Source of the DNA: Amblyornis subalaris
Taxonomy: Eukaryota; Chordata; Aves; Passeriformes; Ptilonorhynchidae
Assembly: GCA_018881555.1 (NCBI GenBank)
Contig: JACAXG010000112.1
Span: forward strand, 1,046,768-1,110,767
Length of the DNA stretch: 64,000 nt
Reading direction: 5' to 3'
The notes under the pieces are model-generated. The model was given only the letters and a program-made list of their open reading frames with translations, searched no databases and had not been told where the DNA came from. The position numbers and the translations under genes are program-made. Of this stretch, positions 1-10,602 are shown one piece after another (the stretch's first letter is position 1; every line of letters begins with the position of its first letter).

Positions 1-16
1 CNNNCCCCCCCCCCCC
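1..16. other. Assembly edge: Ns and poly-C run
   Basis: The window opens with one C, three Ns and a run of about 12 Cs directly abutting CR1 sequence. The expected continuation of the CR1 element does not contain such a run, so this is probably a gap edge or a homopolymer artefact and not biology. Confidence 0.6.
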
Positions 17-580
17 ACTACACCCTCCTCTCAGAGAGTTTTAGAGAGCGATGAGGTCCCTCTGAGCCTCCTCTTCTCGAGACTAAACAAACCCAGTTCC
101 CTCAGCCATTCCTCATAAGACATGTTTTCCAGACCTTTCATGAGCCTTGTTGCCCTTTTCTGGACATGCTCCAGTACCTCCAGCACACTTTTAAAGTGAG
201 TGGCCCAGAATCGAACACNGCATTCAAGGTGCGGCCTCACCAATGCCAAGTACAGGGGGATAATCACTTCCTTAGTCCTACTGGCCACATTTTTCTTGAT
301 ANAGGCCATTAGCATTTTTTGCCACCTGGGCACACTGCTGGTTCATATTCAGCTGTCTGTCAGCTGGTACCCTCAAGTCCCTTTCTGCTGAATAGCTCTC
401 AAGCCGCTCTGTCCCCAGCCTGTAGGACTGCACGGGGTTGTTGTGACACAAGTGCAGGACCCGGCACTTGGCCTTGTTAATCTCATGAAGTTGTTGTTGG
501 CCCATTGATCGAGNCTTTATAGATCCCTCTATAGGGCCTTCCTACCCTCAAGCAGATTCACACTCCCACCCAGCTTGGGT
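17..580 (-). mobile_element. CR1 LINE fragment, C-terminal part of ORF2 reverse transcriptase
   Basis: Read on the minus strand this is the C-terminal third of CR1 ORF2. Recognisable protein blocks, in order, are KAKCRVLHLCHNNP, a block resembling [52 protein letters not shown], and [20 protein letters not shown]. These follow the RT catalytic core in CR1 elements. Frameshifts and two Ns break the frame between the first and second halves, so the copy is dead. It is cut at the window edge before the 3' UTR and tail, and its 5' limit at about 580 is a typical 5' truncation of target-primed insertion. The family assignment is confident; the subfamily is not determined. Confidence 0.93.
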
Positions 581-796
581 GATTCCTCCTACTGTAAAGA
601 AGACATCTAAAATATGTCAAAGGCCCATTCTTGCTACACTGACCACTTCCCTGGAATGACTATGAAGGAAGTCTAGATTATCCCTGGAATGTGCATGTCT
701 GCAGTATGATAAGTATGAATGAGACAAACCTCTTCTCAAGTGACCGTTCATAACGACATATGATGTTTTAAGCACAAAATGAAAGATGTTCTCTAT

Positions 797-945
797 AGTT
801 TGCTGAATTTTTTTTTGTTTGGGGTTTTTTTTTCCTTTGGTGTGTTTTTGGGTTTTTTGGTTGATTTTNGTTGGTTGCTTGGTTGGTTGTTGTGTGAGGG
901 GTTTTTGTTCGTATTTTTCTTTGGTAATGCTGGTGGTTTTTTTGT
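797..945 (+). repeat. G/T-rich low-complexity tract
   Basis: The plus strand is nearly devoid of A and C, with alternating runs of T and GG/GTT units (TTGGTTG, GGTTTTTTGG). The translation of this tract is a meaningless F/G/L/V-rich string, so open frames across it should be ignored. The strand asymmetry is simple-sequence in nature. The G runs are short, so stable quadruplex formation is doubtful. Confidence 0.75.
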
Positions 946-1016
946 ATTAACTAATGACCTAGGACAACTATATTAATTACCNATTTTCCTCACCTATCTC
1001 TTTGTCTGTTTGCTTT

Positions 1017-1029
1017 TGACCTTTGACCC
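1017..1029 (-). promoter_or_regulatory. DR1-like nuclear receptor motif
   Basis: The plus strand reads TGACCTTTGACCC. Its reverse complement GGGTCAAAGGTCA matches the DR1 consensus AGGTCAAAGGTCA (HNF4, PPAR-RXR, COUP-TF class) at 12 of 13 positions. This is only a sequence match; nothing nearby shows that it is a functional enhancer. Confidence 0.25.
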
Positions 1030-3856
1030 TTTTTTAATATTTCAGCGTTTTTGAATAAATGAGATTGCAGATACTATGTAGCAAATATAATTCTCCTGCT
1101 AATGAGCATGTTAGATACCCTTTTGAGGCTCTTTACAGCTTCTTATGAACTGGCAGAAATGCCCTAACAGCAGATTGGAATTTTGGACTTAGAGGAATAT
1201 AGGTTTTGGCCAAAGACCATGTAATATTATTAAGAGAAAAAAAAAAGAAAANAAAATCGTTGTTTGGCAGAATAGAAGAAACTTCAGAAATTCTATTTGG
1301 TTTGTGCATATTATAGTTACTGCTATAAACTTGAAAGCATAAAATAAGCCTGGGAACATAAACTCTTAGAGCCTCGAAAGGGAGTCAGTAGAGGGAGCCA
1401 TGTTCATATGCAGTTTATTACACGCCACTGCAAAGGTTTTTAAAATAACCCAGCTGATGAACAAATGAGATTTTTTTTTATTTGCTGCCATATCCTTACA
1501 TGGGAAGAAAATGTAACATGGAAAACACCAGACTCTTCCCTGACTGAATATGGTAGTCAAGTGAAGGATCACAGTAATAGCAACACTAAAGGTGTGGCTG
1601 CAACATTAGATTTGCTCTATTCTGTTATTTTTATGTACTGTATTTACCAAGGGATTTAAGCACTTAATATTAACCTCCTGGGTATTTTAGTGTGCAGATT
1701 CCAAAAATCACAAGGCAGGAAAAGAACTGCTGCGCTTTTGCTTAACCCTGTCAATAACTTGGCAGTTGCTTTCTGCTTCAAAGTTTCTGAGTACTTTTAT
1801 ATTAAGAACTGAGGGATTGCCTTCTCAGTAATCAGCGACTAGTGGGTTTTTTCTGAAAATATAACTAGAGGACCCATAGGTATTCTCACTGCTGAAATAT
1901 TTAAACCACAGGAAGATTGAATTCACAGTGAAATGCACTTGCAGCCATTTTCTTTGAAAACACAGCTGGAGCCCTTTCATGGGGATAATGAAGGTGAGTT
2001 CTTCACACTGAGAGGAGCATTGAATTAGGGGTTTGAGATCTCACACAATGGGTAAAGAAGGGGGAAGGGAACACAGCAACAATAGTATATGCAGTAATAA
2101 ACATTGTTCTTGCACAAACCCTTTTTCATTTTGACACAGAGAAGTAAGCCACTGCTCATTAGCTATTACTGTGTGAAAGGAATCAGCCCACTACCAAGAA
2201 GCCCTGCCATGCCTCTATACTGTGAGGCATACTGTAAGAATTACAGCTTTCAGGTTTTCTAAACTGACTGAGGTATGAATTATGATGTNGCGTTGCTCTT
2301 CAACACTAAGAATAAGGAAATTTTGTATAAAAGGTTGGTGCAATTTTAAGATCTGTTGGTGCTTGTCAGTAATACACATATATGTGGAAAGTGCAGTGGT
2401 ATTTAGCAGTTAGAAGAAAAGTGACTTATAAGCAAAAGTTTTCAGAATTTGAGCTTTGTTCCTAGCGAACTACAGTGAAGTTGTATTTTAATCATGTGCA
2501 TAGATACACCTACAGGTATATTTATCTGTGGGAACTCTCCCATGGTTGTTTTTCTGTTCAGATCTGTGGAGATGAGTCTACCCCATGTTAAAGCTGTATG
2601 GGAATAATTAAAAAAAAAAACCCTAAACAACCATAAGCCTGCTTTCTCTCCCCCCCACCCCATAAAATCTATGGAAATTTCAGCATTAGTACGTTAGTAA
2701 AAAGGATCAGTCTCACGAAAATGCCTAATATCATAGGTTAAACAGAAGCTGAAATTCTATACCACAATTTATTTCTATTTTTGTTCCAGTATTTTTCTTC
2801 TTACATCCATCACTGTATATAATCATACAACTTCAAGTCATGAAGTTCAGATTTTATCAAGAGGATCAAGCTATACTATTTTTTTAAGATCCCCCCCCTT
2901 TTTTTTTGTGATTTGTTTTTAGCAGTTATCTTGTTTTGACCCTATTTTATTGTAATTGTTAGGCTAGTAGTTCTATGGTGTAAACATGAACCTACTTACC
3001 AGCTTAACAATAAGGTGCTTAAAGAACAAATTTCAAGTACTTTTCATAAGCCCTTCCTCTTTTGGGAGGGAACAGGACCGAGACCTGTCAATTTCTGATG
3101 CAGTGTGAATGTAAGCATTGAGGTTTTTCAAGAAAAGCAGCGATTTTCCTGTGGCTCATGATGTCACTGTAGGAGTGGACATTGCATCTATAGCTCAGTA
3201 TACATATATAATCAGCAGTATGAGGTGATTGTTCTGAGACAGAATATCAAGTTCAAGTTAATGAACTTCTTGCATAAACTGCATTTTTTTTTTTTAATAT
3301 ATAAGCTGTAATTGATGAAAGCTTTCCCAAATTACATGGTAACCTCTTGCAGGAAATAATCTGACTGTATATTTTTCATAGTTCATAACACTGGAAATCA
3401 TTCTTCTAGGAATCTTGCAGTAACTTTGCATAAAAGTTATTTGCCCATTCTTAGAGTTGTGCATTAAATTTTCATTTTAATAAAGTTACTGTTGATATTT
3501 GGAAGGTACAAAAATCTTCCTATCTGTGATACAAAGGTAAGGACTATGACTAATAAGAACAAATATGTTTTTTAGACTAGGCTGGACAGGAGTGCTTTGA
3601 TTATAGACACATTTTCACATTTTATCTTAGACTCGTGTATCATAGCTGCAGAATCTTCCCATTTTGAATTCTGGGAGTGGAGCAGATGGCAGAGAGGTAT
3701 TTCAAATAATGGTACTTGACATATAATTTCTATAAATAGCTACACAGCTACAAGGTGTTATTTGTAATTTTTCTCTCTTGGGAAGAAACTAGAAATTCTC
3801 CGTCACTTCATGATAATTATTCTTGAAATTCTTCACAAATGGATAATTTTTTGAAA

Positions 3857-3876
3857 TTTTTACCTTAAGGTAAAAA
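3857..3876. repeat. 20-bp perfect palindrome
   Basis: Ten bases ending in TACCTT are followed without spacer by their exact reverse complement starting AAGGTA, with five T:A pairs outside on each side. It is followed by a short direct repeat, AAGGCAGAT, at 3875-3883 and 3888-3896. It may be chance, a dimeric protein-binding site or a remnant of an inverted duplication. Confidence 0.7.
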
Positions 3877-6699
3877 GGCAGATATCAAGGCAGATGTTCT
3901 TTTGCATGTTACTGGATTCCCAAATGTTTCTACAGCCTAGCCATAGAATCAATTCCTGTGACATATTATGTACATATATTTAGAAATATACTGATAGAAA
4001 AAAATATGAAAGACNTTTTTTTTCCAGTTTTATAAAACATTTATTAGCTTTTCTTATAATGATAAAGGGCTCTACTGGAAAAATTTAATTGTTTTTCTAC
4101 ACGAGAAAGACTATAAATGATAAAATGTATCATGTATCTGATTTAGTTTATGTGTTAAAACATTTTCCCTTCAGCTCATTGATGCAATGCTTTAGATACT
4201 GAAATGTCAGCTATGGAGGGGAGAGAGTTGTACACCATATCAAAAANAATGTTTTGGTTTTATGCCACTGGTGGATGCTCTTTGGGAGAACAGTTAGTTC
4301 TTGCCTCAGGCAGAAGAAAAATTAAAAACAATCTTAGACATCCTTGCACATCTTATGGTAATATAAAATAAAAACTAATGCTTCAGAGTCTTAAGCCAAT
4401 TTCCATGTGTTGTGTTCTGTTTCAGTATTGGTATTGTCATGTTTTCAATCAAGGTTAATGCAAACAAAACAAAAACCTCAGAAAATCAGGTGCAACTAGT
4501 ATAAAAAGTCTTGCTGAAAACAAGTTAGAATGAAAAGACTGTGTGATTTAAATGTTCTTTTAAATTTTTGGCAGCTTGAGATTTACTTTATATCCCATTT
4601 TCTCCTTATTCTTTTAGTTATAGGAAGCAGGTAATGCTTCCTTTGCTGTAAAAAATGCTGCTGTTGCCAACTTTGTCATCTAAGCTTCATTTTTACAGTT
4701 CTAGTAGCACCAGTTTGTCAACATAAAAGCTAAAATATTCTGAACTCAATCAAGCTTTCTCAGACTTGTCTCCAGAGATGGCATTAAAGGGTTTGGATAA
4801 CCTTATCTGTTCAATACTGAGGATGTTTGTAGCTTTCCTAAGTGCTCTCTAGTGATTCCTTTCAAAACTTTTAATGGACAGCAATATGTCTGGCTGATCA
4901 TATACATACTCCTTACCACATCATCCTAGAGACTTTTAAAACAGCCTGATAATATTGCTACGCTCTCAGCCAGTTTTATATGGACCAATAAGAGTAGCAT
5001 AACAGGGGAAAAAACCTCAGACATTTAACACCACACTTTATTTTGGTGTGGTTAGTACTGGACTTTTTTAGGAGATATAGGAAAGTCATGAAGTGGACTA
5101 CCTCCAGAAAAAAAAATCAAACCCAGAAGCATATTATCAAGAACACTCTTTCATGTTCAGAAAGTTGGAAAACTTTGCATTAATAAAGAAATATGGTGTA
5201 GAACAAGACTCATATTTGAACAACATCACTTATCTTGCACAGCTTTGTAGAATACAATTTAATATTTTATGAGATTATGTAGATTTGCATTGGGAAGTTT
5301 ACTTGTATTAGAAAATACTATTTCTATTGTTGGGTGCATATTGAATTATTTCAGTGAAGTGGAACAGCTATGATTGTGTTACCAAAAAATACCCCAAACT
5401 ATTTTTAAATGCAAATTCCAGTTACAATACACCATTTTTTTTTAGTTCTGCAGACAGTGTGCTGTCCTTTAGGATTTTAAATTAGTGCACAGACATCTTT
5501 GAGATTAAACTTAAAGCAAGAACAGTCCCATTTTATGTTTTTCAAAGCAAATGATAAGCTTTTGCTAATGTTATGATTGTATTTCCTGTGATTGCACTGG
5601 TGGCACTCTCATAGGCTTTAAATTAGAATGGTTTATCATCTATTTTTTCAGCAAAATCAAATTGTAACATTTTGATATATCACTTTTGGAATCAAAAAGG
5701 AAGGAAAAACTAGCATTCTACCTTTAGCACTGTCTTTTCCTACTAATTTAATTTTATAATGGTGCCCTCTGCATGGAACAGGGATTTTTATTTTCAGTTG
5801 AGGTTGTAATTCTTTACCCAGATGATACAGCAACAGAAGAGTTGCCCTGCTGGAATAGAGCTATAGCTACTCTTAGCTGATACAATGCCTCCGGTAGTGG
5901 CCTAGCTCTATTAAGGAAAATGTATATTTCTGACATTACCTCTTTCGTGAGGTTAAAACCTTGGATGGAAATTTACACTCAAACTTATATAACTACAGAA
6001 CTTTCTTAAAGGGCTAAAAATAATGCATGAAATACTGCATTTGAACATTAAGACGATAATACTGTGTTCAAGCTCTGTCAGGAATGAACACCAAGCATAC
6101 AACAAATTGCAACTTTCAATTAATATGGTGCTGTTTAATGGTACTGCACAGAAATTGTAAGCAGTATTTCCTTGGAAGGAAGAAAATTAGTTATGTAGAG
6201 AAAAATTGGTTTATTTACACAGGTGGGAAAAAAGTACAATGCTTCTGTGCCCAGCTACAGAACTAGTTCTGATTTTGTTCCCAAACATTGTCAAGTGCAA
6301 AAATGCATAAACAATATAAGGAGTAGGGCCTTAGTTGAGTCCTTATTAAGTTATACATAGCGGAAGTTATTTTCCCATTTATTTTTCTACTTAAACATGC
6401 AAGGACTGCAAGGAGATTGATGCAGATGTTAGCTTAGAGGCACTTTGTTGGGATAAAGTGAAATGTGCAATGAAAACTATGAACGCTGACTTAAGATCTT
6501 GAACATGTTGATCCCACACACAGCTCTTCCAAGAAACAAAATGCACAGGCCCATCTAACATTTTATGACTCAAACTGTTCAAGAAATTCTATGGAAATTG
6601 TTGGAAGATATTATCCTTACATCAACTGACTCAAAGTTCTGATATTGAGATGGGGAGAAGATATTTCAACTAAGCTAGAAAAAGAAGTAAAGACATCTT

Positions 6700-6768
6700 A
6701 AAAACAAAACAACAACAAAAGCAAAAGCAAAATGAAACAAAACAAAAAAAACCCCAAATCCATAAATC
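6700..6768 (+). repeat. A-rich (CAA/CAAAA)n low-complexity tract
   Basis: An A-rich run interspersed with single C and G bases, mostly CAA and CAAAA units. It lies about 80 bp from the 3' end of the old CR1 at 6847-7240. No coding signal. Confidence 0.7.
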
Positions 6769-6846
6769 AAAAATTAAACCTAAGTGTATTTTTTGAGCAT
6801 GCTTTGGAAAAAAAGCAAAAAAGAGCTTATCAACATTCCTCTATTT

Positions 6847-7240
6847 GTGATAGAATCACTCTCAAATACAGAATTGGAAGTGATCTTAAGGGATCAGCTA
6901 GTCTGTCTCTTAATGAAAGCAGAATCAAGTAAGTTTAAGTAACTAATTTTTTTCTTGCATGCATTTTTCTATCTGATCCTTAAAATATTTCTTTGCTACC
7001 TTTATAATATCCAAAACAATCAAAAAACTGATTTAGTGTTTTAATCATGTGTCTCATTAAAAAATTTCCTTAACTACTATCTAAACTAACAGATCTGTGT
7101 TTCAGTTCAATTATTTACTTTTCTGTTCCAAGTGAGGGAGAAAGCTTATCCCTTTGTGGCCATCTTTTTTCTCGTCAAGTTTTTGTCACCTGTCTATGCC
7201 TCAGTTTTCTTTTTTCTAGACAAACCCACATATTCTAAAT
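6847..7240 (-). mobile_element. Ancient, strongly diverged CR1 3' end
   Basis: On the plus strand the element begins with GATAGAATCACT and then a stretch resembling 'gaattggaagtgatcttaag', the antisense of the CR1 3' end. Further blocks (around 7065-7130 and 7210-7235, including TCTAGACAAACCC) match the antisense order expected in older CR1 subfamilies. Identity is visibly low and the AT content high, so this is an old insertion. The upper boundary is uncertain, because a duplicated AAATTCTTCTTTC block at 7236-7273 obscures it. Confidence 0.6.
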
Positions 7241-8480
7241 TCTTCTTTCAAAGAATTCAAATTCTTCTTTCAGACAAGTATAATAAAGCATGCGCCTCGC
7301 AGCGTCATACTGAACTCCCTAGCCTTTAGCTGTAATGAAAGCTGTTTCAGAGAGAACAGTCATTGTCTTTCACTGACTGCTGACCCATTGGCACATCTTG
7401 CCTTCACACTTAGTGCATAAAAGGGATAAGGATAACTTCCTCTTCACTGTACAAATGATGCCTAGCAAAAGTTATTCCATCATATTAATCTTTTCATCTT
7501 TATTAAGTCAAAATGTTTTGTGATATAGAGACTGACCCACGCTGCTCAGTTAGATGAGAATTTATAAAAAAACACCATAAGCACTTTTTTCTATAAAGCT
7601 GATGTTACCACAGGCAGAAAAATGACTTATTTCTGAAGTTAAATGTTAAAATCTGAGGAGAGTTCAATATACACACAGATCAATTGTTCATCTTGTTCAT
7701 GTATGTGCCTGTATAAAATCTACCTCTTCATTCCTTTTCATGGCTTTGATGGGTTTTGTGAATCCCTACTAAGACAGATCAGTCAACAAAAAACTTCCAT
7801 TTTCACTTGTAGACCTAAAGAAATTAATTGCAGGACTCATGGATTTAAAGACAAGATTTCTGAATAAAACATGTTATGGACTGTATCAAAATATAATCTT
7901 TATAATAAACACCTTAGAGATCTTTCTTCTTCAGAGCCTCATGAATGAGAGTGAGGAACACTTGTATGGACAGGAACACTGAAGACATGAAAGAGAAAAC
8001 TAGGAGAAATTCTTTATGGGGAAAATTTGGGGAAACAAAAGGACAATTTGTATCTAAGCTGGTATCTTAACTTGCTTCCATTAATTGAGATACTCACCCA
8101 TGAACAGATAACTCAGAACAGTTATGGTCCTATTTTATAATTCATATTTCACATAAAAGCAGGAATTTATCTGTGGAGCAAGAATGGAATTATCATGTAA
8201 ACAAGCTACTACAAATATGGAGAAAGATGAAGCTGATTATCCATCCATATTGGCTGAATAAACAGTATCTGTGCTGCTTCCNGGGAGTTTCCCCCTTACT
8301 CAGATTGTAGGAGACCTACTGCAACTACATGGATTTTACTGTAAAAAGGAAAAAAACATGAGAATTTTAGTTGTCTTCACTAGTGTGTGAGCATTAAATA
8401 TTTTTCTTCTGTGACACCACTTGAGATGAGGGGTTCCACAGAATTAAGACATCTGTCTGTACTAACATACTGAATGATGC
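7241..8480. other. Gene-free AT-rich stretch
   Basis: No coding, RNA or transposon signal that I can recognise. A single N lies at about 8282. Confidence 0.5.
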
Positions 8481-8901
8481 CAAGTCATCATGCTTTGCAG
8501 CATTACTCTCTCTGCTGTTCAGTGGTTACTCTGCAATTTCCAAGCAGTGAGTCACGGTCCTGAGCAGGCTCCTCCTCACTGTGGGGTCCACTGGACAGCC
8601 CAGCACTGGCATAGTGCAGTTGGGTCATCTGGGGTCAGGCTACTGAGAAAGGGTAGGCTGAGAAGGGTCTTTCCTCTCTGCTCAGGAACTCAAACACTCC
8701 TACCTAGCCTGCCTGAGCTGCATGTCAGTATGCTAACCAAGGTCACTCATCTTGTTGGGACCAACCTTGATTTCCCAGCTTGAGCTCAGACCTACCTGGA
8801 CACTGTAGACTTGTCTGACCATTTCTAGGCTCCTGACTGGCACCTGTCATCATCCCCATCCTGAACCTAGTTTGCTCNTTGACTACTGTGTGGACCGGGC
8901 C
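8481..8901. other. Unclassified moderately GC-rich segment adjoining a CR1
   Basis: Base composition is clearly richer in G and C than the flank (TGGGGTCCACTGGACAG-like text). The plus strand carries a 97-codon open frame at 8490-8783 with no domain I recognise. The segment ends exactly where the CR1 3' end starts. It could be an older repeat into which the CR1 inserted, or part of an uncharacterised ERV. I cannot assign it. Confidence 0.3.
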
Positions 8902-9290
8902 CACAGAATCCACAGAATGCTACAGAAGTTTTAGGGTTTGAATGGACCTCTGGAGGTCCTCTAGTCCAACTTCCCTGCTAAGGCAGGATCACCCTACAGC
9001 GGGTTACACAGGTGGGTTTTGAATGTCTCCAGAGAGAGAGGCTCCATGACCTCCCTGGCCAGCCTGTTCCAGTGCTCTGCCATACTCGATATAAAGAACT
9101 TCTTCCTCGTGCTGAGGTGGAACTTCTGTTTTAGTTTATGGCCATTGCTCCTTATCCTGTCACTGGGCACCACTGAAAAGAGTCTGGCACCATCCTCTTG
9201 ACACCACTATTTGAGATATTTATATGCATTAATGAGAACCCCTCTCAGACTCTCTAGATTTAAACGACTCATTGAACCCTCTCTGAGCCT
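8902..9290 (-). mobile_element. CR1 LINE, 3' terminal fragment
   Basis: The plus strand starts with the antisense octamer-like tail (CACAGAATCCACAGAATG) and continues through the conserved 3' UTR and ORF2 end in antisense: 'tggacctctggaggtcctct', then 'cagcctgttccagtgctctg', 'aagaacttcttcctcgtgct' and 'ctccttatcctgtcactggg'. This is the GAACAGGCTG-type CR1 3' region read backwards. It is 5' truncated at about 9290, as most CR1 copies are. No functional ORF remains. Confidence 0.9.
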
Positions 9291-9312
9291 TGGATTCTGG
9301 CTCTGTGCTCTG

Positions 9313-9346
9313 CCCAAACTCCCTGCTCTCTGACACAGAGTTTGGG
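9313..9346. repeat. Short inverted repeat (9-bp arms)
   Basis: CCCAAACTC at 9313-9321 is complementary to GAGTTTGGG at 9338-9346, with a 16-nt loop. It sits just beyond the truncated end of the CR1. No poly-T follows, so it is not a pol III-type terminator; its significance is unknown. Confidence 0.5.
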
Positions 9347-9466
9347 AGCTAACAGGAGTCAGCTACCACTACCAACACGGCATGTAGGTTAGGCAACCTT
9401 AATCTGGAGATTTAGGAATGTGATAATATGGATAAGGCCAGTCACCACCAGTGTTAAATTTATAAA

Positions 9467-9522
9467 TGTACATATATATATATGTGTGTATATATACATA
9501 TATATATATACACACACACATA
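9467..9522. repeat. (TA)n/(TG)n/(CA)n microsatellite
   Basis: A compound array of TA, GT and CA dinucleotides containing an inverted TGTGTG...CACACA arrangement. It forms the left border of the GC-rich block that follows. Confidence 0.9.
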
Positions 9523-10172
9523 TGGAGTCTTAGGGAGGTCTGGTGATTTCGATTCTACACTGTTTGAAACTGGGGCATGCGAAAGTCTGAGCATGTTGTC
9601 AGGGCACACAGATTTGGATCAGAAAGGAGATTTGATTGCTGTGGGCTGTCACATGGCTCTCCAAGGGGACACAGAGCAAGGAGAGGAAGAACGAACTGGG
9701 AACACGATGTGACAGAGGTGCTGAAATTGAAGGTGACCGTGTCAGGTTGCTCATGATGAGGTCAGGAAGCCAGGTGGGCTCACTGGGGTGTCAACACTGG
9801 ACTGGGGGAAGCACTTGGAGGTGTAGGGAATGCTAGTGGAAGACGAAGGGCAGACCCTGGCAGCAGGGCTATTCCTAGTGACACAGGCAGCTGCCAGACA
9901 GCCAGGGGGCAGTGGGGCAGGCCCCAGCATCAGACATCTCCCTAGGATAGGGACAGACTGGGGCTGTGCCAGGAAGTGCACCCAAGGGTGGGCCCGGCTC
10001 AGCAGGGGCATGGCCAGACAGGGCGGGGCTGTGGGAGCTGGAGACCAGCTCTGCTGCAGCATCACTGAGGCACGGATTGATGGCACTGGGGAGTGACACA
10101 GGGTCCTGGGCTGTGGGCAGGGGTAGCCCTGAAGGGGCCAAATAGGGACAGCCAGTCCTCAGGACCCTGCCA
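9523..10172. other. Unassigned GC-rich block, possible inserted element
   Basis: About 650 bp of markedly G+C-rich sequence (GGGGCAGTGGGGCAGG, GGGCGGGGCTGTGGG) in an AT-rich setting. Both edges carry CACATATG (9517-9524 and 10171-10178). If the element is read from a TG at 9523 to a CA at 10172, the flanks show a 4-bp repeat CATA, as an LTR insertion would. No TATA box or AATAAA signal is evident, which argues against a standard LTR. Overlapping open frames of 88-111 codons exist on both strands, which is expected where stop codons are depleted by GC content; their translations (rich in P, A, G, S) have no family I recognise. Because the left edge is in a CA/TA microsatellite, the flanking repeat may be coincidental. 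Confidence 0.35.
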
Positions 10173-10530
10173 CATATGTATAACATCTACGTGGCTATTA
10201 ATTTCTATAATATATTGTAGCTAGTTCTCTAACAGACCATTAAAAAAATTTCCCCTACTTTTTATTTTCACTAGAGAGAACAGATTTCAGAGTAATTTGT
10301 GGATTTCTAAATTCTGTGTTTNTGCTGGTGACGCATTGTTTATGTTTTATTGATAATCCTGAGCACCCAGTCTCAAAAATATTTCTTAGCGCTAGTACAA
10401 ATGCTGAATGCCTGTTGGAAAAAGAATGAGCAGAAATTCATCAGGAAGCAAGTGGTTGCTGTGCTAAGAGGAATGTCATCACAACAGAGAAAAATAGGAA
10501 TAGACAACTGACACTGCAGATTAATTCATA

Positions 10531-10602
10531 ACATCATAGAATCAGTCACTGAGGTGTGAAAAGTACCTTAAACGGGGCAACCATCAATACCAAATTAACA
10601 CT
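10531..10602 (-). mobile_element. Short CR1 3'-end remnant
   Basis: The plus strand shows ACATCATAGAATCAGTCACT followed by text resembling the antisense of the CR1 3' UTR (AAAAGTACCTTAAAC, CAACCATCAATACCAAATTA). Only about 70 bp is recognisable, so the copy is severely 5' truncated or eroded. Confidence 0.6.

Larger units (their letters stand above)
581..6846. other. Gene-free, repeat-poor AT-rich stretch
   Basis: No exon, RNA gene or transposon is recognisable here apart from short homopolymers, a GT-rich tract (797-945), a DR1-like motif and a 20-bp palindrome, each listed separately. Small ORFs of 60-75 codons occur but have low-complexity or featureless translations and no supporting context. 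The lack of recognisable CR1 or LTR insertions over more than 6 kb contrasts with the 54-62 kb part of the window. Confidence 0.6.

Noticed and set aside
779..976. Hydrophobic plus-strand frame resembling a membrane protein
   Set aside because: It is the translation of a G/T low-complexity tract.
9751..10186. Overlapping 88-111 codon frames on both strands
   Set aside because: They lie in a GC-rich block where stop codons are rare; openness on both strands argues against real coding constraint.
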